A stretch of 64,000 bases of DNA from Steroidobacteraceae bacterium. Lineage in GTDB: Bacteria; Pseudomonadota; Gammaproteobacteria; Steroidobacterales; Steroidobacteraceae. A program made the translations under genes and the position numbers. Each line of letters begins with the position of its first letter. Positions within the stretch are counted from its first letter, which is position 1. The stretch covers positions 1,922,001 through 1,986,000 of the forward strand of contig JAWLAG010000001.1 in the NCBI GenBank assembly GCA_041395505.1, given 5' to 3'. This document shows positions 8,983-17,504 of the stretch, in pieces. The notes beneath the pieces were generated by a model. The model did no database searches, had not been told where the DNA came from, and was given only the letters and a program-made list of their open reading frames with translations.

Positions 8983-10069
8983 GCGCTCGAGTCCGACAGC
9001 CGTCCTGAAATTGCTGCGGATGAAGCGAGGTCCTTCGCGTCGCCGAATTCTCTTCACCAAGAGCCCTTTGAACCCGGAAGCAACGCTGTTGCTTCGGTTC
9101 GTGCTGATATTTGCGCTATTTGCCCTGACATTCACCGTTTTCTGGTGGGATCGCGCCGGACTTGCAGATCACCACGATGGCGTCGTAAGTTTCACGGACG
9201 TGATCTATTTCACGATGGTGACGATCACCACGGTCGGCTACGGCGATATTGTGCCGGTAACGGACCGCGCGCGGCTCATAGACGCGATTTTTGTTACGCC
9301 AATCCGGATCTTCGTCTGGTTCATCTTTCTTGGAACCGCGTACCAACTCGTAATTCAAAAAGTCATCGAGGATTTCCGAATGACCATGTTGCAACGGAGA
9401 CTGACGCGCCACGTAATCATCCTCGGCTTCGGCGGCCGCGGGTCGACGGCAGCGCAGGAACTCGTTGCGCAAGGCGTGCCCGCAGGCGAGATCGTCATCA
9501 TCGACCACGAGCAGTCGCGTATCGAACAAGCGGCGGAACAGGGGTTCGTGGCACTTCACGGTGAAGCGGCGCGCGAAGAGTTACTGCGCGTCGCGGGAGC
9601 GGAGCGGGCGCGGGCCGCTGTGCTCGCCCTCGACCGCGATGACACCACGGTCCTGGCAGTCCTTACTTTACGCAGCCTCAACTCGACAATGCGTATCGTG
9701 GCAACAGTCCACGAAGATGAAAATATCAAGCTGGTTCGTGGTAGCGGCGCCGATATGACGCTGTCGGCCGCGCGGCTGGGAGGTTTCCTGCTCGCCGATT
9801 CGCTGGCAGGCAAACATACGGTGGATTTGTTGGGCGACATGATGTCCCGCGGCGGGAGTGTTGCCCTGTTCGAACGTGATGCTTTGCCGCAGGACATCGA
9901 CCGAAGCGTTCGCGAGCTCGGCGATGAGTTGGTCATCAAGCTCATTAGGGACGGAAAGAGTTACCCGTTCTGGCATGCGCCGCAACTGCGCATCAAAGCG
10001 GGCGACCGGTTGGTCGGGATTCGCCGTGACTCGGATGCCCAGCGCCTCGACGTGTTGAACGAATCCTAG
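8972..10069 (+). CDS. Two-TM potassium channel with RCK (TrkA-N/TrkA-C) domains
   Basis: The 365-residue protein has two membrane helices flanking a K+ selectivity filter, TITTVGYGD, at about residues 83-91. A Rossmann TrkA-N domain follows (HVIILGFGGRGSTAAQEL from about 148), and a TrkA-C-like domain fills the last 80 residues. This is the 2TM-RCK layout of MthK/Kch-type ligand-gated potassium channels in the inner membrane. It overlaps the antiporter start-to-stop by 11 bases, so both proteins should be made together. The RCK domain may also regulate the antiporter, which lacks one of its own; that is inference. Confidence 0.88.
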   Translation: MATRRSSPTAVLKLLRMKRGPSRRRILFTKSPLNPEATLLLRFVLIFALFALTFTVFWWDRAGLADHHDGVVSFTDVIYFTMVTITTVGYGDIVPVTDRARLIDAIFVTPIRIFVWFIFLGTAYQLVIQKVIEDFRMTMLQRRLTRHVIILGFGGRGSTAAQELVAQGVPAGEIVIIDHEQSRIEQAAEQGFVALHGEAAREELLRVAGAERARAAVLALDRDDTTVLAVLTLRSLNSTMRIVATVHEDENIKLVRGSGADMTLSAARLGGFLLADSLAGKHTVDLLGDMMSRGGSVALFERDALPQDIDRSVRELGDELVIKLIRDGKSYPFWHAPQLRIKAGDRLVGIRRDSDAQRLDVLNES

Positions 10070-10992
10070 TCGGATTTGCCGTCGGTTTCGGCGCGCTCGA
10101 CCTTGACGCGCAGGCTGCCACTGCGCACATGGAGGTCACGCTGCGGGAACGGAATTTCGAGTTTGCGTGCCGCAAGCTCGCTCTCGATTGCCCATAGCAG
10201 CCGCGCGCTGGTAGCGGCCGGGCGAACCGTGAGCCGATGGTCCACCCAGACAACGAGTTCGAAGTTCAATGAGCTGTCGCCAAAACCAACCAGCCATACG
10301 TCCGGGCGACGTGATTCATCATCGAGTATGATTCCGGGCAGATTACCGGCCGCCGCGATACCGGCTTCCTTTACCAGTTGTTTGTCCGACCCATAGGCGA
10401 CGCCAAACGGAACATGAATCCGGCGCGCTGCATCGTCGAATGTCCAGTTGGTGACACGGCCGTTGATGAATTCGGAGTTCGGGACGAGGATATCTACAGA
10501 ATCGTTGGTCGTAACCCGCGTGTATCGCATTGCTATCGCTCGCACCTGGCCGGTAACGCCGGATTCCAGCTCGACGAAATCGCCGACCTTGAGGCTCTGA
10601 TCGAGCAACAGGACGATGCCCGAGACGAAGTTGGCGACCATATTCTGCAGGCCAAAACCAACGCCAATGCCGAGTGCTCCGCCAACGACGGTTAGGCTTG
10701 TCAGGTCATAGCCGATCATTGAAAGACCGATCAGCAGAACGATGACGGCGAGCAGGTATCGGGTCAAACGCCCGAGCGCGAACGCCGTGGATTGAGATAC
10801 ATGCTGGCTACGTCGCTGGGTCAGTCTTATGACCGCTCTTTCCGCAATGCGTGATATCCACCAGGCCGCGATCACGACCAGAAGACTGCCCGCAATCAGT
10901 AGCGGTGTGACGCGCGTGTCGCCTATTTCGAACCAGCTGGTATTCAGGAATCTGCCGATATCGTGATCAACGATCGATTCAATCGTCTTCAT
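10066..10992 (-). CDS. mscS: Small-conductance mechanosensitive channel (MscS family)
   Basis: The 308-residue protein has three N-terminal membrane helices; the pore-lining third helix and beta domain are recognisable by TVVGGALGIGVGFGLQNMVA and FVSGIVLLLDQSLKVGDFVE, followed by VDILVPNSEFINGRVTNWT. MscS channels release solutes on hypo-osmotic shock. ATG at 10992 is chosen for a well-placed AGGA upstream; ATG at 11007 is an alternative. The frame is open further upstream but there overlaps the next gene. It converges on the potassium channel with a 4-base overlap and is probably co-transcribed with the SLC13 gene 35 bases upstream. Confidence 0.92.
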   Translation of the reverse strand: MKTIESIVDHDIGRFLNTSWFEIGDTRVTPLLIAGSLLVVIAAWWISRIAERAVIRLTQRRSQHVSQSTAFALGRLTRYLLAVIVLLIGLSMIGYDLTSLTVVGGALGIGVGFGLQNMVANFVSGIVLLLDQSLKVGDFVELESGVTGQVRAIAMRYTRVTTNDSVDILVPNSEFINGRVTNWTFDDAARRIHVPFGVAYGSDKQLVKEAGIAAAGNLPGIILDDESRRPDVWLVGFGDSSLNFELVVWVDHRLTVRPAATSARLLWAIESELAARKLEIPFPQRDLHVRSGSLRVKVERAETDGKSD

Positions 10993-11027
10993 GGGTTCGT
11001 CCTGCATCCCCTGGTTCTCACAGTGAA

Positions 11028-12851
11028 TCAAAGGCCATAGTGCCGTACGAGCAGGTAGGCCAGCACCGAAATCATCAGCAACGCAAGCGGCAATCCGGCT
11101 CGCACAAAATCGCGAAACTGGTAACGCGCGGCACTCATGATGAGCATGTTCGTCTGGTACGCGACTGGAGTCACATAGCACAGGTTGCAGCCAAATAGCA
11201 CCGCTATTACGAAGGGTTCGGCGTTCAGGTGTAATTGGCTCGCAAGGCTCACTGCTAGTGGCGTGCCGACAGCGGCAGCAGCAGCGTTCGATACGAAATT
11301 GGTCAATACCGTAACCAGTAACATCAATGCCGCGATAATCGCTGCAGGCGGCAAGGATTGCAGCGCTATGGCGGCAGTAATTCCGAGCCAGTTCGCGGCG
11401 CCTGTCTCGACCAAGGCCCGCCCCAAGGCAATGCTCGCGGCGACGAGGACAATCACTTCGAGACTGAGTGCGCGACCGAGACCTTCGAATTTCACGCATC
11501 CGGCGGCCAGCATGGCGATGGTACCGGCCAGGGCCGCAATAGCAATGGGCAATGTCTTGGTCGCCGCGATGATTACCACGGCGGCCATGATCAGCAGTGC
11601 TGTCAGGGCTTTGCTCGTGCGCGGGAGCTCTATGCCTCCCTCCAGTGCCATGACGCCCTCACCGATTTCGAGGTCCGCGAGGTGTTCCGAAGTGCCCTGC
11701 ACCAGCAGCACATCCCCGACATCAATAGGCGAACGATCAGGGCTGCGTCGCAGTGCCGGCAAGCGGTCCGCAGCATGCATCGTGCCAAGAACCGCGACCT
11801 GGTACCTGTCGGCAATGCGCGCGCTTCGAACGGTCCTGCCAAGCAAGGTCGACTCGGAACCAACTACGACCTGGGCGATGCGTATGTCGGCATTGCTATG
11901 GCCAGATGCCACAGCCTGCAGCACGTGGGATTCCGCGAGGAGTATCTTTTCGCTCGATTGCAGTTCGCGCAACGCCTCGGCCGTCCCTGTGACGAGGATG
12001 CGGTCACCTGCTTCAAGCAGTGCCTGGCCGTCACCATCGGCGAGCGTCTGGTTGCCGCGCAATACCGCATGTACCCGGACATTACTGCCGATACGGCGGA
12101 GAAAATCAGCAGCAGGTTTGCCATGCCCGGAACTGGAGGCCGTAATGTGCAACGTCGACTCGAAATCGCGTGGCGCGCGGCTCTCGGTCTCACCTGTGTC
12201 TGGCAGCAGCCGGGGCATGATGAACCACAGATAGGGCAGCGCCACGGCGGCGGCAATCGCGACGATCGGCGCGAACTGAAAGACACCAAGCGGTGGCAGA
12301 CCCATGTCGCGCGCGATCGATACGACAAGGATATTGGTGGATGTGCCAATCGTGGTTGCCATGCCTCCGATCAGGATCGCGCAATTTACGGGCATCAGCG
12401 TCTTTGATGCCGCCGCACCGATGCGCGTTCCGAGCGTAAGCAGGATCGGCAATACAAGCACCAGTACCGGCGTGTCATTGACAAACATGCTCAGAATGGC
12501 GGCTATAAGCAAGGTACAAAGCAGGCCGAGCAGGCGGCTGAATCGCCATAGCCGGGTGAGCGCTGCGGCGGCGGGCTCAAGCGCGCCGGTCACCACGAGG
12601 CCACGACCCAGAATCATCAGACAGCTGATGGCGACCAGAGCCTCATGCCCGAATCCTCCGAAGGCTACTTCCATTCCAGTCAGTGACCCGGCCTGCTCGA
12701 ACGGAAACAGATAGAAGCCAAGGGCGAGTACGGCGATCAGCCCCAGGCAAATGAATTCGATTCGCACCCTTGCGGTTGCAAACATGACGAACGTCATTAT
12801 TGTCAGCAGCAGCGCCGCTACCGCGTGCGGCGAGGGAATCATGCGCAACAT
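11028..12851 (-). CDS. SLC13/DASS-family transporter with two TrkA-C domains
   Basis: This large transporter of about 607 residues has membrane segments at both ends and a soluble middle (about residues 210-390 from this start) containing two TrkA-C/RCK-C-like repeats, ending in GDRILVTGTAEALREL and VGDVLLVQGTSEHLADL. The paired motifs SMFVNDTPVLVLVLP and TNFVSNAAAAAVGTP are the SNT-type re-entrant loops of divalent anion/Na+ symporters. Such proteins import sulfate or dicarboxylates; the substrate is unknown. ATG at 12851 has a GGAG site 6 bases upstream; ATG at 12881 would add ten residues without a ribosome site. Confidence 0.85.
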   Translation of the reverse strand: MLRMIPSPHAVAALLLTIMTFVMFATARVRIEFICLGLIAVLALGFYLFPFEQAGSLTGMEVAFGGFGHEALVAISCLMILGRGLVVTGALEPAAAALTRLWRFSRLLGLLCTLLIAAILSMFVNDTPVLVLVLPILLTLGTRIGAAASKTLMPVNCAILIGGMATTIGTSTNILVVSIARDMGLPPLGVFQFAPIVAIAAAVALPYLWFIMPRLLPDTGETESRAPRDFESTLHITASSSGHGKPAADFLRRIGSNVRVHAVLRGNQTLADGDGQALLEAGDRILVTGTAEALRELQSSEKILLAESHVLQAVASGHSNADIRIAQVVVGSESTLLGRTVRSARIADRYQVAVLGTMHAADRLPALRRSPDRSPIDVGDVLLVQGTSEHLADLEIGEGVMALEGGIELPRTSKALTALLIMAAVVIIAATKTLPIAIAALAGTIAMLAAGCVKFEGLGRALSLEVIVLVAASIALGRALVETGAANWLGITAAIALQSLPPAAIIAALMLLVTVLTNFVSNAAAAAVGTPLAVSLASQLHLNAEPFVIAVLFGCNLCYVTPVAYQTNMLIMSAARYQFRDFVRAGLPLALLMISVLAYLLVRHYGL

Positions 12852-12959
12852 CGCGCGCTCCGGTCCATGAAACGCGCTCATGATAACGCAACGATCGGGT
12901 TGCGACGCACTTGGCCGCGACACGCATCCAATCGCTCGAGTGGAATTATGGAATCGGCA

Positions 12960-13439
12960 CTAGAGCTGGGTGGAGAGAAGTTGCCCGCGGCTCGACTGCC
13001 TCTCGGCGAGCGGGTCGTATTGGCCCGAGGCGCTGCCTGTGGTCATATAGGCAAGCTGACGCTCGAGCCGCTGCATGCGTGCAGCAACCAATGCGCCATT
13101 TCGCGTATTGTAATCGCGGCATTTCTCCGCAAGTGTCGCGCAGCGCTGCAACGAAGGCGTCAGAGTTCGAAGTGGGTCACACCAACGAAGAACCTGCATG
13201 AGTCCATTGCGGCTTTCATCGCGCCCTAACGCGCGAACCAACGCCCAGCGGTCGCGTTGCAGGAGCAATAGTCTCGTCATCGCGGATTCGCGCGCTGCCG
13301 TAACTTGCTGCAGCGCCTCAGCGCGCCCCAGCTCGAGCAGCCGGTGCTCGTCTTCGAGCAGCTCGGACAAGTTTGCAAGAGCGTCCAGCTCCTCGCTCAC
13401 GAACTGCTCAAATTGCTGCAGACAGGCCTTGGCCTCCAT
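12960..13439 (-). CDS. flgN: Flagellar export chaperone FlgN
   Basis: The 159-residue, helix-rich, acidic protein begins MEAKACLQQFEQFVSEELDA, with a leucine-rich first helix pair and a C-terminal segment YMTTGSASGQYDPLAERQ resembling the FlgN tail. FlgN escorts the hook-filament junction proteins FlgK and FlgL to the export gate. It sits directly after flgM, the usual pair. The open frame continues far upstream, but the ATG at 13439, three bases after the flgM stop, gives the normal length. Confidence 0.82.
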   Translation of the reverse strand: MEAKACLQQFEQFVSEELDALANLSELLEDEHRLLELGRAEALQQVTAARESAMTRLLLLQRDRWALVRALGRDESRNGLMQVLRWCDPLRTLTPSLQRCATLAEKCRDYNTRNGALVAARMQRLERQLAYMTTGSASGQYDPLAERQSSRGQLLSTQL

Positions 13440-13443
13440 GCAT

Positions 13444-13764
13444 TCAATCGTCGGCTTTGCGCGCGGTCGCGAGGTCAGCGTCGAAGCGCAGAATTTGTTC
13501 GGCCACCTTGGCCGAGTCAACGCTATAGCGGCCGTCGCTGATTTCGCTGCGAATCGCCGCCACACGCTGCTCATCGACGACCGGCGCTTGGGCGAGCGCC
13601 GCTTCGAGCGAGGCGAGGGCACGCGCGCGTTGGGTAATTTCGACATTGGCGGTCTGAGCCGTGTCGCTACCAGATCCCGCGGCGGCATCTTTGCTGCGGC
13701 GTGGTGCATCCCCCGATGTCACCGTGGCCGAGACACTGTTTAACCCATTGATTTTATTGGTCAT
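13444..13764 (-). CDS. flgM: Anti-sigma-28 factor FlgM
   Basis: The 106-residue small protein has a disordered N-terminus (MTNKINGLNSVSATV) and a C-terminal helical FliA-binding part, VDEQRVAAIRSEISDGRYS followed by DSAKVAEQILRF. FlgM holds FliA inactive until the hook is complete and is then exported. The start at 13764 has an AGGA site about nine bases upstream. It is followed by flgN and preceded by a good sigma-28 promoter, so its own target sigma factor probably drives it. Confidence 0.92.
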   Translation of the reverse strand: MTNKINGLNSVSATVTSGDAPRRSKDAAAGSGSDTAQTANVEITQRARALASLEAALAQAPVVDEQRVAAIRSEISDGRYSVDSAKVAEQILRFDADLATARKADD

Positions 13765-13793
13765 AATCAATTTTCCTGTGACCGTTAGCAATT

Positions 13794-13820
13794 ATATCGA
13801 CCGCGCCTGGCAATTCTTTA
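13794..13820 (-). promoter_or_regulatory. Sigma-28 (FliA) promoter of flgMN
   Basis: Reading leftward, TAAAG (13820-13816) and GTCGATAT (13801-13794) are separated by the spacing of the FliA consensus TAAA-N15-GCCGATAA; six of eight bases match in the -10 element. The site overlaps the flgA stop codon and lies about 30 bases upstream of the flgM ribosome site. It predicts late-class expression of flgM and flgN in addition to any read-through from flgA. Confidence 0.72.
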
Positions 13821-14546
13821 ATAGCCCGCGCCGGCGCGAACCAGGCCCGGTCCGGCGACTACGCCGTCGACAACCCGCTGCGAGGAAATACTGCGCACGG
13901 CGACCGGTCCGCCTTGCCGCCCATCCGCCAATGCGATCGCATCGGAGCGCACCAACACGCCCGGCATCTCGCTCAGCAAGGTGACCGACTGCCCACGTCG
14001 CACGAGTACTGCTGCTTCCAGGTCGCTGGAAGTCAGCACGGATCCTGCGGAAACTGATCGGCGTAGTTGCAGGGCCGTGAGATCCTCACCCTCGCGAAGA
14101 TAATCACCTGGAGGCCCGTCCCGCCATTCGCGTTCTATAGTGACATCAGCGTCCGACAGTTGTGTGCCGCGCGGCAGAGTCCGTTTCGCGACCAATGCAT
14201 TGATCCGTGATCGCAGGGCGAGTTGCGTGTATATGCTCCAGCGGGGCGCATCGCAACTGATCATTACGGTCGCCTGACGCGATATTGTCGTATGAGTTGG
14301 AATCCGCCCGTGCAATGCCTGCTTGCACGCCGGCAGGCGCAATCGTCGATCCAGGTTGTCCTGGATAACCTGCACTTCTTCGTGTGGGAATTGAGCCATC
14401 AACGTGCGTTCGGCTACCACACGAATTGCATCGAGACTTTGCAATGAGCCGGTTGGTGCTGCGGCAGCCAACTGGCTACAGGCAAGCAAAACGAACAGCG
14501 GCGCTGGATTTCTGGCAGTCGGACTATTGACGGTTGTTCTGCTCAT
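13818..14546 (-). CDS. flgA: Flagellar P-ring assembly chaperone FlgA
   Basis: The roughly 242-residue protein has a hydrophobic N-terminal export signal (LFVLLACSQLAAAAP), an antifreeze/SAF-like domain in the second half (VAKRTLPRGTQLSDADVTIE and LRRSVSAGSVLTSSDLE) and the C-terminal VRSISSQRVVDGVVAGPG stretch typical of FlgA. It assists FlgI polymerisation into the periplasmic P ring. It is divergent from flgB. The start is uncertain: ATG at 14546 lies almost on the predicted sigma-54 transcription start (about 14547), and no clear ribosome site is seen; ATG at 14552 or 14606 would lie upstream of that start. Confidence 0.88.
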   Translation of the reverse strand: MSRTTVNSPTARNPAPLFVLLACSQLAAAAPTGSLQSLDAIRVVAERTLMAQFPHEEVQVIQDNLDRRLRLPACKQALHGRIPTHTTISRQATVMISCDAPRWSIYTQLALRSRINALVAKRTLPRGTQLSDADVTIEREWRDGPPGDYLREGEDLTALQLRRSVSAGSVLTSSDLEAAVLVRRGQSVTLLSEMPGVLVRSDAIALADGRQGGPVAVRSISSQRVVDGVVAGPGLVRAGAGY

Positions 14547-14556
14547 GAGCATGACG

Positions 14557-14573
14557 AAGCAAATGCCGTGCCA
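14557..14573 (-). promoter_or_regulatory. Sigma-54 promoter toward flgA
   Basis: The reverse strand reads TGGCACGGCATTTGCTT, a perfect -24 GG and -12 GC pair spaced by ten bases and matching TGGCAC-N5-TTGCT. The predicted transcription start is near 14547, which would leave essentially no 5' leader before the chosen flgA ATG. Together with the rightward site at 14690 it makes the flgA-flgB gap a divergent sigma-54 control region. Confidence 0.78.
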
Positions 14574-14689
14574 TTGGCAAACCACATTTGGCCGCAGGTG
14601 CGGCAATGCGTTGCCGTCAATGTGCGCGAGATCGCATATTGCCTGTGCCGGCCTTCACAAAAGCGGCTCCAGGGTGAATCGGGATCGGC

Positions 14690-14706
14690 TGGCACGCATG
14701 TTGCTT
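14690..14706 (+). promoter_or_regulatory. Sigma-54 promoter of the flgB operon
   Basis: TGGCACGCATGTTGCTT matches the sigma-54 consensus exactly at -24 (GG) and -12 (GC) with ten bases between. The predicted start is near 14716, about 24 bases upstream of the flgB ATG. It should drive at least flgBCDEFGHIJ and probably flgKL through close gene spacing. Activation by the FleQ-like protein in this locus is expected from the family. Confidence 0.88.
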
Positions 14707-14739
14707 TAGCTTCGGCATGATTCATCGAGGAACAATGTG

Positions 14740-15144
14740 ATGCCAATCTCGCTTGACGACTATCTCGCAGTTCACACGGCATCGCTTCGGGCGCGCTCTG
14801 CGCGAAACGAGATACTGGCGAGCAACATCGCCAATGCCGACACGCCCAATTACAAGGCGCGCGATCTGGATTTCGCGACACTGATGGACAGCGCCTCGCC
14901 GCGGGCGCCGAATGCCGCACTGGCGAGCACCGACCCTCGGCATATTTCATCGACCTCCAGCAACCCTGATTTGAACAGCGTACTGCGCTACCGCGTCCCG
15001 TTGGCGCCGTCTCTGGACGGGAACACGGTGGACCCGCAGCTCGAACAGGCGGCCTACGCAGAAAACGTGGTGCGCTACCAGGCGTCGTTGACATTCCTTG
15101 GATCGAAACTGCGCGGCCTGATTACAGCCATCACGGGTCAATAG
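14740..15144 (+). CDS. flgB: Flagellar proximal rod protein FlgB
   Basis: The 134-residue rod protein has the conserved N-terminal rod signature RNEILASNIANADTPNYKARD and a C-terminal helix (QAAYAENVVRYQASLTFLGSKL). FlgB is the rod subunit next to the MS ring and export gate. ATG at 14740 follows GAGG nine bases upstream; the preceding GTG (14737) is an alternative. First gene of the rod-hook operon. Confidence 0.95.
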   Translation: MPISLDDYLAVHTASLRARSARNEILASNIANADTPNYKARDLDFATLMDSASPRAPNAALASTDPRHISSTSSNPDLNSVLRYRVPLAPSLDGNTVDPQLEQAAYAENVVRYQASLTFLGSKLRGLITAITGQ

Positions 15145-15166
15145 AGCACAACGTACAGGAGCTGAA

Positions 15167-15583
15167 ATGGGTTCGTTCAAGATTTTCGACATCGCGGGCT
15201 CTGGGCTCAGTGCCCAGTCCGTGCGCCTGAATACGGTCGCGAGCAATATTGCGAATGCAAACAGTGTCAGTGGAACAAAGGAAGGCGTATACCGGGCGCG
15301 CTCGCCCGTGTTCCAGGCTGTGGCGGATCCGGCGTCCAGCGACGGCAGCACAGCCAGTGTGGCTGTTCGGGGCGTTGTCGATAGTAACGCCCCGGCGCTG
15401 GCCCGTTACGAACCGGGTAACCCGCTCGCCGACGCCGAAGGGTACGTATATGCCGCCAATGTAAACGTCGTAGAGCAGATGGTCGACATGATTTCCGCAT
15501 CTCGCAGTTACCAGAACAATGTTGAGGTGATGAACACCACCAAGGATCTCCTGCTCGCGACATTGCGGCTTGGCCAATCCTGA
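15167..15583 (+). CDS. flgC: Flagellar proximal rod protein FlgC
   Basis: The 138-residue protein has the flg_bb_rod N-terminal motif SVRLNTVASNIANANSVSG and the C-terminal VNVVEQMVDMISASRSYQNN typical of axial proteins. FlgC forms part of the proximal rod with FlgB and FlgF. It starts 22 bases after flgB behind CAGGAG and continues the operon. Confidence 0.95.
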   Translation: MGSFKIFDIAGSGLSAQSVRLNTVASNIANANSVSGTKEGVYRARSPVFQAVADPASSDGSTASVAVRGVVDSNAPALARYEPGNPLADAEGYVYAANVNVVEQMVDMISASRSYQNNVEVMNTTKDLLLATLRLGQS

Positions 15584-15603
15584 GAATACGGAGACGACCT
15601 CTC

Positions 15604-16272
15604 ATGATCGACAGCATCGGCAGTGCAGCAGCCACCAGTTTGACGACGCCCACGTCGCCATCGGACGGCACGTCGCGCACCGCGCTCGGCCAAAACGAAT
15701 TCCTTACGCTGATGATTACGCAGCTCCGCAACCAGGATCCCTTCAAACCGCTCGAGCCAACCGAGTTCCTCGGGCAGCTCGCCCAATTTGGCACGGTGAG
15801 CGGCATCGAAGGGGTCAAAGCGTCACTAGGGGATCTGTCCGCATCGCTGCAGGGAACGCAGCTGCTTAACGGCGCATCCCTGATTGGGCATTCGGCACTT
15901 CTGCGAGCGAATTCGGCGCCGGTCCGTGACTCCGGTGGTATCGCCGGCGGCGTTGACGTGCCAGGCGGCTACAACAGCGTCGAAATCACGGTCGCCGACA
16001 TCGCAGGCACGGAAATTCGGCGTTTTCAGATACCGGCACAGTCGGGTTGGACGCGATTCGAGTGGGATGGCCGCGATGCAACCGGCGAAAAGGCCGTGCC
16101 CGGACAATATGTAATTCGCGCAACAGCGGGTACGGGCAACAGTTCCAGTGCACTTGCGACCTGGTTGGAGGCACGCATCGATAGCGTTGCTGTCGACCCG
16201 ACGAATGCTTCATTGCTGGTCAATACATCCATGGGTGCTGTGCCGCTCACCGCGCTGCGGCAGATTCAATAG
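15604..16272 (+). CDS. flgD: Hook cap / hook scaffolding protein FlgD
   Basis: The 222-residue protein carries the FlgD N-terminal signature LGQNEFLTLMITQLRNQDP, then LEPTEFLGQLAQFGTVSGIE, and a C-terminal FlgD Ig/Tudor-like region with VPGGYNSVEITVADIAG and TRFEWDGRDATGEKAVPGQY. It caps the growing hook while FlgE polymerises and is later replaced by FlgK. Gene position between flgC and flgE is standard. Confidence 0.95.
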   Translation: MIDSIGSAAATSLTTPTSPSDGTSRTALGQNEFLTLMITQLRNQDPFKPLEPTEFLGQLAQFGTVSGIEGVKASLGDLSASLQGTQLLNGASLIGHSALLRANSAPVRDSGGIAGGVDVPGGYNSVEITVADIAGTEIRRFQIPAQSGWTRFEWDGRDATGEKAVPGQYVIRATAGTGNSSSALATWLEARIDSVAVDPTNASLLVNTSMGAVPLTALRQIQ

Positions 16273-16284
16273 AAGGAGCAGAAG

Positions 16285-17502
16285 ATGTCTTTCCGTCTTG
16301 CGTTATCCGGTCTCAATGCGGCATCCGCCGACCTGAGCGTAACGGCCAACAATATTGCGAACACGGGTACAGTCGGTTTCAAGGAGTCTCGTGCAGAATT
16401 CGCAGAGCTGTTCTCCGTGTCACCGCAGGGAGTCTCGAGCATTGCGATTGGCAATGGTGTCCGCGTATCCGATGTAGCCCAGCAGTTCACGCAGGGGAAT
16501 ATCGACTTCACGGACAACAGCCTGGACATGGCCGTTTCAGGCCAGGGATTCTTTGTGCTGTCGGACAATGGAGCGTTGAATTACACACGTGCCGGCGCAT
16601 TCAAGGTCGATCGGGATGGCTACGTCGTCAACAGCCAGGCACAACGCCTGCAGGTTTTTCCGCCCAACTCCGGCGGGACATTCAACACCGGCGCGTTGGC
16701 TGATTTGCGTATCGTGACGACCGAGAGTCCGCCGGAGGCTACGAATAACGCGGAAATGATCGTCAACTTGCCGGGCAACGCATCACCGCCGCCGGTCGCT
16801 GGATTCGATCCGGCTGACCCGGACACGTATAACCAGGCCACATCGCTTACGGTGTATGACTCCCTCGGCGCATCTCACACCGCAACGGTCTATTTTTCCC
16901 GCACGGCAACCCCCAATCAATGGGAGACACGCCTCTATATTGACGGTTCCGCGGTTGGTGGAGCACAGACGCTCGATTATTCGCCGACTGGAACACTGCT
17001 GTCGCCCGCCAACGGACAACTTACCTTTCCGGCGTTCAACCCGGGCACGGGCGCTCTTGATCTCGCACTCACCTTCGACTACGGGCGTTCCACGCAGTAT
17101 GGCTCGGCATTCAATGTCAATGCGATTACCCAGGACGGCTTCACGACCGGCCGCCTCATCGGAATAGATACGGACTCCACAGGAGTCGTGCAGGCGAGAT
17201 TCACCAACGGTCGGTCACTTCCGCTTGGGCAGATTGCGCTGGCCAACTTCTCCAATCCACAGGGGTTACAACAGCTGGGTGACACTAACTGGGCCGAAAC
17301 CTTTGCTTCTGGACAGGCTCTGCGTGGACAGGCTGGTAACTCGGGTCTGGGACTGATCCAGTCGGGCGCCCTTGAGGCGTCTACGGTCGATATTACGGAA
17401 CAGTTGGTCAACATGATCACTGCGCAGCGTAATTTTCAGGCGAATGCGCAGATGATCTCGACCTCCGACGCAATTACGCAAACCATCATCAATATCCGTT
17501 AG
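16285..17502 (+). CDS. flgE: Flagellar hook protein FlgE
   Basis: The 405-residue hook subunit has N-terminal LSVTANNIANTGTVGFKESR, a FlgE D2-like central region (LTVYDSLGASHTATVYF) and the C-terminal VDITEQLVNMITAQRNFQAN axial motif. Length is within the usual 400-430 range. A strong AGAAGGAG ribosome site precedes the ATG, as expected for a subunit needed in about 120 copies. Its stop is separated by two bases from the flgF ATG. Confidence 0.95.
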   Translation: MSFRLALSGLNAASADLSVTANNIANTGTVGFKESRAEFAELFSVSPQGVSSIAIGNGVRVSDVAQQFTQGNIDFTDNSLDMAVSGQGFFVLSDNGALNYTRAGAFKVDRDGYVVNSQAQRLQVFPPNSGGTFNTGALADLRIVTTESPPEATNNAEMIVNLPGNASPPPVAGFDPADPDTYNQATSLTVYDSLGASHTATVYFSRTATPNQWETRLYIDGSAVGGAQTLDYSPTGTLLSPANGQLTFPAFNPGTGALDLALTFDYGRSTQYGSAFNVNAITQDGFTTGRLIGIDTDSTGVVQARFTNGRSLPLGQIALANFSNPQGLQQLGDTNWAETFASGQALRGQAGNSGLGLIQSGALEASTVDITEQLVNMITAQRNFQANAQMISTSDAITQTIINIR

Positions 17503-17504
17503 TG

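Noticed and set aside
10993..11499. Long N-terminal extension of mscS
   Set aside because: The frame is open by chance inside the SLC13 gene; the extension is Arg/Cys-rich and not membrane-like, and a good ribosome site exists at 10992.
11185..12407. Two long rightward open frames of about 349 codons opposite the SLC13 gene
   Set aside because: Low-complexity Ala/Ser/Arg translations antisense to a clear transporter; no recognisable domain.
13440..13709. N-terminal extension of flgN through the flgM region
   Set aside because: The extra 90 residues are a frame-shifted reading of flgM and do not resemble FlgN.
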